In this document: piece after piece, positions 30,905-35,015 of the stretch
Layout: each line of letters starts with the position of its first letter
Numbering within the stretch: the stretch's first letter is position 1
Source of the DNA: Deltaproteobacteria bacterium
Lineage (GTDB): Bacteria > Desulfobacterota > Dissulfuribacteria > Dissulfuribacterales > UBA3076
Assembly (NCBI GenBank): GCA_027004715.1
Contig: JALTHG010000023.1
Span: 1 to 35,015 of the forward strand
Length of the DNA: 35,015 nucleotides
Direction of reading: 5' to 3'
Made by a program: the position numbers and the translations under genes
Notes under the pieces: model-generated
What the model was told of the DNA's origin: nothing
Databases searched by the model: none
The model's input: the letters and a program-made list of their open reading frames with translations, nothing else

Positions 30905-31988
30905 CCGTTGAGACCCCTTCAGGCCTCTTCTCAAGGCGCACCTTTAGGCGCCTTATACGTCCCCTACGATATACTGACACCAGGACCTCATCTCTGGGCG
31001 CTTTGGTCAGCAGGATCCGGATTACATCTACATCTGAGCATACCTTCTTACCGTCAATCCCTACTATTATGTCTCCCCCTATCGGGTAGATGCGGTTTCC
31101 CAGACGGAGTATCTTATCACTCCCGTTTATCCCTGCCTCGGCAGCCGGCCCTCCAGGTACCACTTTTATTACCATGGCCCCACTTTTTACAGAGAGATCG
31201 AGAAATCTGGCAAGGGTTGGATTGACTGTCTGGAGGTCTACTCCCAGCCATGGGCGTATTACATAGCCCCTGGAGATGAGCTGTGAGGCCACCCATTTTA
31301 TGGTCTCTGACGGGATAGCAAAGCCCAGGCCAGGTATCTGTGACGAAGGAGTAAACATCAGGGTATTTATTCCAATCACCCTGCCAGATGAATCTACAAG
31401 TGGACCACCTGAATCACCTCTGTTTATGGATATGTCAGTCTGAATCACGTCATAGATGACAAGTCCATCAGGCGTAGAGACAGTGCGTCCAATGGAAGTG
31501 ATTATTCCCTTTGATGCCGTATACCCTGTGCCAAATGGGTCGCCAAGGGCAAAGACATCCTGTCCTATCCTGGGCCTTGAGGTACACAGATGCATTGGAG
31601 ATAGAGACTTGAGCTCTCTTTGGGGGGCCTGTAGCTCAAGTACTGCAAGGTCTGTCTTGGTATCATGACCTACTAGACTGGCTGGCCACTTACGGCCATC
31701 AGATAGGACTACCTCAATAGAGTGTATATCACAGATGATATTATAGTTGGTCAAGACGTGTCCAAGACGATCCAAGATAAATCCTGAACCCGAACCCCTG
31801 TGTGGGAGTGGGGCCATATAAAAGTCAGGAGGAAGTGCCCTACTGGTTATGTTTACCACCCCTGTTGAGATCCTTTTGCAGAGATTGACCCTGTGCTGTT
31901 CCTGAGATGTGATAGCCAGAGATGACATAGACCAGAGACAGGTACTGGCAAGGAATAACAAGATAAGGTATCTTCCTGAAAGAGACAC
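30885..31988 (-). CDS. HtrA-like PDZ protein with degenerate catalytic triad
   Basis: This 367-residue exported protein has a signal peptide (LILLFLASTCLWSMSSLA), a trypsin-like domain (about residues 36-225) and one PDZ domain (about 245-355). The catalytic Asp (KTDLAVLEL, Asp113) and Ser (NRGDSGGPL, Ser193) are present. The catalytic His, normally in TN(N/Y)HV, is Asn83 in LTNYNI (codon AAT at 31742-31740), so it is probably not a normal protease. It starts at GTG 31988 with AAGGA 4-5 bases upstream. It may act as a periplasmic chaperone or binding protein. The stop region overlaps the convergent traB gene. Confidence 0.85.
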   Translation of the reverse strand: MSLSGRYLILLFLASTCLWSMSSLAITSQEQHRVNLCKRISTGVVNITSRALPPDFYMAPLPHRGSGSGFILDRLGHVLTNYNIICDIHSIEVVLSDGRKWPASLVGHDTKTDLAVLELQAPQRELKSLSPMHLCTSRPRIGQDVFALGDPFGTGYTASKGIITSIGRTVSTPDGLVIYDVIQTDISINRGDSGGPLVDSSGRVIGINTLMFTPSSQIPGLGFAIPSETIKWVASQLISRGYVIRPWLGVDLQTVNPTLARFLDLSVKSGAMVIKVVPGGPAAEAGINGSDKILRLGNRIYPIGGDIIVGIDGKKVCSDVDVIRILLTKAPRDEVLVSVYRRGRIRRLKVRLEKRPEGVSTAKIDWK

Positions 31989-32006
31989 GGTTCCTTGACC
32001 TGGATT

Positions 32007-32801
32007 CTATCTCAATGACCAGGCATTGAGAATTGATAGCCCGCTTATTGCGTGCCAGGTTGCATCCAGAAATGGAGCACCCCTATTTTTTCTGGCAAAT
32101 CCTCCAGATCTGGTCTGGCAACTGAGGATAAAATTATAGACCCCAAGGGTATCAATTGGTCTGGAACCAATTAATGACAGGGCCTTGAGACAGTAATGGC
32201 AGTTCTCAATATATGAGGTCGTACCTGGATAAAAGCCAAAGCCTCCATCACAGGTCTGACATCTTTTCAGCCAGGTCGAGAGATGGTCAGCATCTATTGG
32301 CAGATTGTAATGCCTTTTTATGGCTGTCAGCATCAAGACCTCTCTCGATGTAGATCTGTCACTCTGGACAGAGATCGTTTCTCTAAGGGGAAAGGTCCAC
32401 TCTTCATGGACTAACTCAAATAATTTTATCCCATAATAGTAACTATATATATCATCTGCAATTGCCACTCTTCGGACTGTCCTTCTCAATATATCTAGAC
32501 CTATACCCGCTGTCTTACATGCATATATGAGTTGAAAGGCCAGCTTTATATTGTACCAGTCCTGCTTCAGTGAATCTGTAAGATAATCAATGGTCTCACT
32601 GGCCGAGATCAGGACTTTTACTTCATGTAGATTGGTGTCCCTCTGTATTTGTTGTAAAATACTAATGGCATAGAATGTATCTTCAATAGTGTGTGGAAGA
32701 CCAGGGGCCTGGGCGAATCCTCCATCTCTCTTTTTTCGATCGCTGACAAAGCTTATGACTGCCTCCAGGTCGATCTCTCTGTGTGCATCGTGACCGTTCA
32801 T
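32007..32801 (-). CDS. prenyltransferase/squalene cyclase-type alpha-toroid protein
   Basis: This protein of about 264 residues resembles the beta subunit of protein prenyltransferases and squalene oxidase repeats. Three repeat signatures appear: KKRDGGFAQAPGLPHTIEDT, CQTCDGGFGFYPGTTSYI and CQTRSGGFARKNRGAPFLDA, followed by TWHAISGL. The ENCHYC segment may align with the zinc-binding DGC of farnesyltransferase, and the DATWH histidine with its third ligand. No alpha subunit is here. I use ATG 32801, preceded by AGGAAGT and GGAGG; TTG 32864, overlapping uppP, is an alternative. Bacterial members are mostly uncharacterised; the uppP neighbour hints at isoprenoid chemistry. Confidence 0.72.
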   Translation of the reverse strand: MNGHDAHREIDLEAVISFVSDRKKRDGGFAQAPGLPHTIEDTFYAISILQQIQRDTNLHEVKVLISASETIDYLTDSLKQDWYNIKLAFQLIYACKTAGIGLDILRRTVRRVAIADDIYSYYYGIKLFELVHEEWTFPLRETISVQSDRSTSREVLMLTAIKRHYNLPIDADHLSTWLKRCQTCDGGFGFYPGTTSYIENCHYCLKALSLIGSRPIDTLGVYNFILSCQTRSGGFARKNRGAPFLDATWHAISGLSILNAWSLR

Positions 32802-32847
32802 ACTTCCTGTTGAATCCTCCATGTGAGATGTGAAGCCTATATCCGAG

Positions 32848-33648
32848 CTAATGGCCTGATACAAGTACCATGGCCACCACCAGGGCTATTATCAGACGAT
32901 AATATACAAAGATATAAAATGTATGTTTAGTCAGATAGCGCATCAGGAAGGCTATTACCATATAGCCGCATAAGACCGAGGCAATAAAGCCCTGGAGATA
33001 ATCCATGCCCATACTGCCAAGACCAGTATGCCAGAGCTTTAGGCCTTCATAGAATCCAGCCCCTGCAATTATAGGGCATGACAGCAGAAAAGAGAATTTG
33101 GCCGCTGTCTCTCTCTTAAATCCCAAAAACAGGGCCATAGTCATGGTTATCCCACTCCTTGATACCCCTGGCACAATGGCTAAGGCCTGGGCCATGCCTA
33201 TGGCCAGGGCATCTTTCCAGCCAAGCTCTTCAAGGCTGCGGGTACGACGTGTCATCCGTTCTGCCAGCCACAGGACTATGGCAAATCCAGAGAGGGTCGT
33301 TGCTACTATCCATGGAGAGCGGAAGATGGTAGAGGCATCCTTCTCCAATAGATAACCCAGGATGGCCCCTGGAAGTGTACCTATCACCAAAAAATACAAT
33401 AGCTGTCTATCTCGTCCTCCTGATTCTCTCCCTGGAACTATAGAGCCTGCCATGTCTATCCAGTCATGCCAAAAGTATAAAAGGACTGATATCAGGGTAC
33501 CTATATGGAGAGTGACATCAAATGCAATAGATGCACTCTTGATGTGCATAAAGTATTCTGCCAGGATGAGATGGCCAGAGCTGGAAATAGGGAGGAATTC
33601 TGTAATGCCCTGGATAATACCTAGAGATATTGCCTCTATACCAGTCAT
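32848..33648 (-). CDS. uppP: undecaprenyl-diphosphate phosphatase
   Basis: UppP (BacA) removes phosphate from undecaprenyl diphosphate so the lipid carrier for cell-wall synthesis can be reused. The 266-residue membrane protein has the catalytic motifs GIIQGITEFLPISSSGHL (about residues 10-27) and PGVSRSGITMTMALFLG (about 160-176), with several hydrophobic segments. I use ATG 33648, 9 bases after AAGGAG; ATG 33672 upstream lacks such a site. It overlaps the longer reading of the downstream toroid gene. Confidence 0.9.
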   Translation of the reverse strand: MTGIEAISLGIIQGITEFLPISSSGHLILAEYFMHIKSASIAFDVTLHIGTLISVLLYFWHDWIDMAGSIVPGRESGGRDRQLLYFLVIGTLPGAILGYLLEKDASTIFRSPWIVATTLSGFAIVLWLAERMTRRTRSLEELGWKDALAIGMAQALAIVPGVSRSGITMTMALFLGFKRETAAKFSFLLSCPIIAGAGFYEGLKLWHTGLGSMGMDYLQGFIASVLCGYMVIAFLMRYLTKHTFYIFVYYRLIIALVVAMVLVSGH

Positions 33649-33680
33649 AATTATTATCTCCTTTTCTAACATGCTCTCGC

Positions 33681-33748
33681 CCCCTCACCCTGCCCTCTCC
33701 CCAGGGGAGAGGGGGAACACTGTATAGCCAGGACTTATTGAGAAGTTA
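33681..33748. repeat. intergenic hairpin element (CCCTCTCCCC palindrome)
   Basis: CCCTCTCCCC (33693-33702), one base, GGGGAGAGGG (33704-33713) is a perfect inverted repeat embedded in CCCCCTCACCCTGCCCTCTC, a sequence type widely scattered in bacterial genomes. Its right flank reads, on the minus strand, AGTAACTTCTCAATAAGTCC and supplies the rsmI stop. A degenerate relative lies at 20336-20365 inside copy 7 of the IS66-like element. Confidence 0.65.
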
Positions 33749-34666
33749 CTCCATTTTCGACTTATCCTCAGATTGCATCTCTCTATTTAATCTCAGGGCA
33801 AGCGGATATATCTGGGCCCTGGTCATGCCAGTAAGCCGTATCAAGAGGTCCACGCTGTCCCTTATTGACAGGCTCTTTTCTGAGATCAGATGCTGAAGTG
33901 CCTTTTCTATTGCCTCCAGGTCTGAGCAGGACCTCCTGTGTCTTATCTTCTCTGCCCCCTCTATCACCAGGGTAACCTCGCCCCTGATAGACGCCCCTGA
34001 TAGCAGCTCTATAATGACAGATATCGGGCCAGATATTGTGGTCTCATGTAGCTTTGTGAGTTCCCTTGCCAGGAGTATATGCCTGTCACCCAGGACCTCC
34101 AGCATATCTTTCAGACTGGTAAGGAGACGGTGGGGTGCCTCAAAGACCACTATTGTATCTGGAATATCTGCCAGTTGTGTGAGGGCCTCTCGCCTCTGGG
34201 CCTGCCTGTGAGGGAGAAAGCCTGCAAAAAAGAAGGAATTGGCCGACATGCCTGCCACACTTAGGGCCGCAACAATGGCAGATGCACCTGGCACAGGGAC
34301 TACATGGATCCCTAAGTCTCTGGCAAGTCTCACCAGCCCTGCACCTGGATCTGAAATCACTGGTGTACCTGCGTCTGTCACCAGGGCTACGTCCTTTCCA
34401 TCTCTGAGATAGGCTATAATCTCTTTGGAACTGGCCTCTTCATTGTGCCTGTGGCAACTCAGGACCTTGACCCTGATATCCAGGTAGCTGAGGAGCTTCC
34501 TTGCCCTCCTGGTGTCCTCTGCTGCGACGATGGATACATGCCCAAGGACCTCTCTTGCCCTGATGGACAGGTCATTTAGATTGCCAATGGGTGTACCTAC
34601 TACATAGAGAATGCCTGGCTGGGCCTGTCTATCATCTGAAGAGTTTCCTATATAGCTATCAGTCAT
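33746..34666 (-). CDS. rsmI: 16S rRNA 2'-O-methyltransferase RsmI
   Basis: RsmI methylates C1402 of 16S rRNA in the decoding centre. The 306-residue protein has the tetrapyrrole-methylase-like fold with LYVVGTPIGNLNDLS, VAAEDTRRARKLL, ALVTDAGTPVISDPG, VPVPGASAIVAALSVAG and FFFAGFLPHR. The C-terminal 50 residues are the family's helical tail. I start at ATG 34666; the TTG 34753 reading overlaps leuS and includes repeat-like sequence. A 7-bp palindrome, GTGTAGG/CCTACAC (34679-34694), sits just upstream, and no clear ribosome-binding site is visible. Confidence 0.92.
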   Translation of the reverse strand: MTDSYIGNSSDDRQAQPGILYVVGTPIGNLNDLSIRAREVLGHVSIVAAEDTRRARKLLSYLDIRVKVLSCHRHNEEASSKEIIAYLRDGKDVALVTDAGTPVISDPGAGLVRLARDLGIHVVPVPGASAIVAALSVAGMSANSFFFAGFLPHRQAQRREALTQLADIPDTIVVFEAPHRLLTSLKDMLEVLGDRHILLARELTKLHETTISGPISVIIELLSGASIRGEVTLVIEGAEKIRHRRSCSDLEAIEKALQHLISEKSLSIRDSVDLLIRLTGMTRAQIYPLALRLNREMQSEDKSKME

Positions 34667-34742
34667 ATGTAGGCTACAGTGTAGGTGCCTACACCCCTTC
34701 TTGTTGAACCCCTTACGTCGCCGCCAGGGGGATGGGATATCT

Positions 34743-35015
34743 CTATGCCACAACGATGTTTATCAGCCTTTCAGGTACATATATGATCTTGCGTATGGTC
34801 TTTCCCTCTGTGTGGTGCCTTACCTTTGGATCGTCCAGGGCCATTGACTCTACTATGTCTCTGTCTGCCCCCTGATCCACCTCTAGCTGGCTGCGGAGTC
34901 TCCCGTTTACCTGCACTGCGATATTTATGGTATCAGACCTGGCGACTTCAGGGTCTGCAACAGGCCAGGGCTCGAGGCCTATGGGACCATGGTGGCCAAG
35001 GAGTTGCCACAGCTC
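34743..35015 (-). CDS. leuS: leucyl-tRNA synthetase, C-terminal part
   Basis: This frame enters from the right edge and gives 90 residues ending in TAG at 34743-34745. INIAVQVNGRLRSQLEV and TIRKIIYVPERLINIVV are the typical end of bacterial leucyl-tRNA synthetase, the anticodon-binding and C-terminal extension region. The rest, including the catalytic domain, lies outside the window. It is followed by rsmI on the same strand. Confidence 0.92.
   Translation of the reverse strand, partial: ELWQLLGHHGPIGLEPWPVADPEVARSDTINIAVQVNGRLRSQLEVDQGADRDIVESMALDDPKVRHHTEGKTIRKIIYVPERLINIVVA

Noticed and set aside
34690-34735. Eighth copy of the IS66-like element
   Set aside because: TTGTTGAACCCC resembles the core of copy 5 in reverse, but no ends or duplication are visible, so it is at best a fragment.
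34667-34753. 29-residue N-terminal extension of rsmI
   Set aside because: It overlaps the leuS stop, contains repeat-like GTTGAACCCC sequence and is rich in Arg, Lys and Trp, unlike RsmI.
1-35015. CRISPR array, defence island or prophage
   Set aside because: No regularly spaced direct repeats, no cas, restriction or phage structural genes; the window is mostly core and lineage genes.

Overview
The window looks like a chromosomal segment of a dissimilatory sulfur-metabolising bacterium of the former Deltaproteobacteria (Desulfobacterota). The reasons are a DsrC with both redox-active C-terminal cysteines (17427-17747), a GlgC of the type I associate with that group, FmdB/FmdE/YkgJ small metal proteins, a YcaO-TPR protein, and Arg codons dominated by AGG/AGA. 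That lineage assignment is inference, since there is no rRNA here. Almost all of the sequence is coding; I found no tRNA, rRNA, CRISPR array or intact transposase.

Layout. Positions 1-630 are a graveyard of mobile DNA: an IS3-family transposase tail and its end, cut by a short palindromic element. Next come panE (+) and a minus-strand run: DHH phosphoesterase, fmdB, glgC, fmdE, a molybdopterin-binding protein, yggT and divIVA. At 7142-7714 lies a non-coding leader with crossing inverted repeats and a hidden 38-residue ORF with a perfect Shine-Dalgarno. A plus-strand block follows: HPr, Enzyme I, hemW, a YkgJ-type cysteine cluster protein, a fused purD-purE, tsaC, a secreted PEBP-family protein and an ATP-grasp protein. 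The minus strand 15674-22438 carries a secreted FG-GAP-like protein, dsrC with its own terminator, YcaO-TPR, a DUF5335/DUF2934-like protein and a second-type EF-G. Divergent from EF-G is a tightly coupled plus-strand operon: pyrR, a birA-pdxA fusion, a NodIJ-type ABC exporter and tsaE. Then follow rmlA, a zinc-finger/winged-helix protein, a methyltransferase, an RmlC-like cupin and a TraB-family protein. The right end is minus strand: a degenerate HtrA-like protein, a prenyltransferase-like toroid protein, uppP, rsmI and the 3' end of leuS.

How it fits together. Several genes serve core processes: t6A tRNA modification (tsaC, tsaE), purine synthesis, cell-envelope lipid recycling (uppP), nucleotide-sugar synthesis (rmlA plus the RmlC-like cupin) and glycogen (glgC). 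The dsrC neighbourhood is the most lineage-specific part.

Most notable points: (1) a family of short elements with IS66-like GTAA...GTTCACAT termini, at least two with near-perfect 8-bp target duplications, one of which supplies the last codons and stop of fmdE; (2) a BirA-PdxA fusion whose PdxA half has lost a metal-binding His; (3) a PurD-PurE fusion; (4) an HtrA-like protein with its catalytic His replaced by Asn; (5) an EF-G paralogue without the domain IV tip His; (6) a YcaO-TPR/DUF5335 pair next to dsrC; (7) the 38-residue ORF upstream of the PTS genes.
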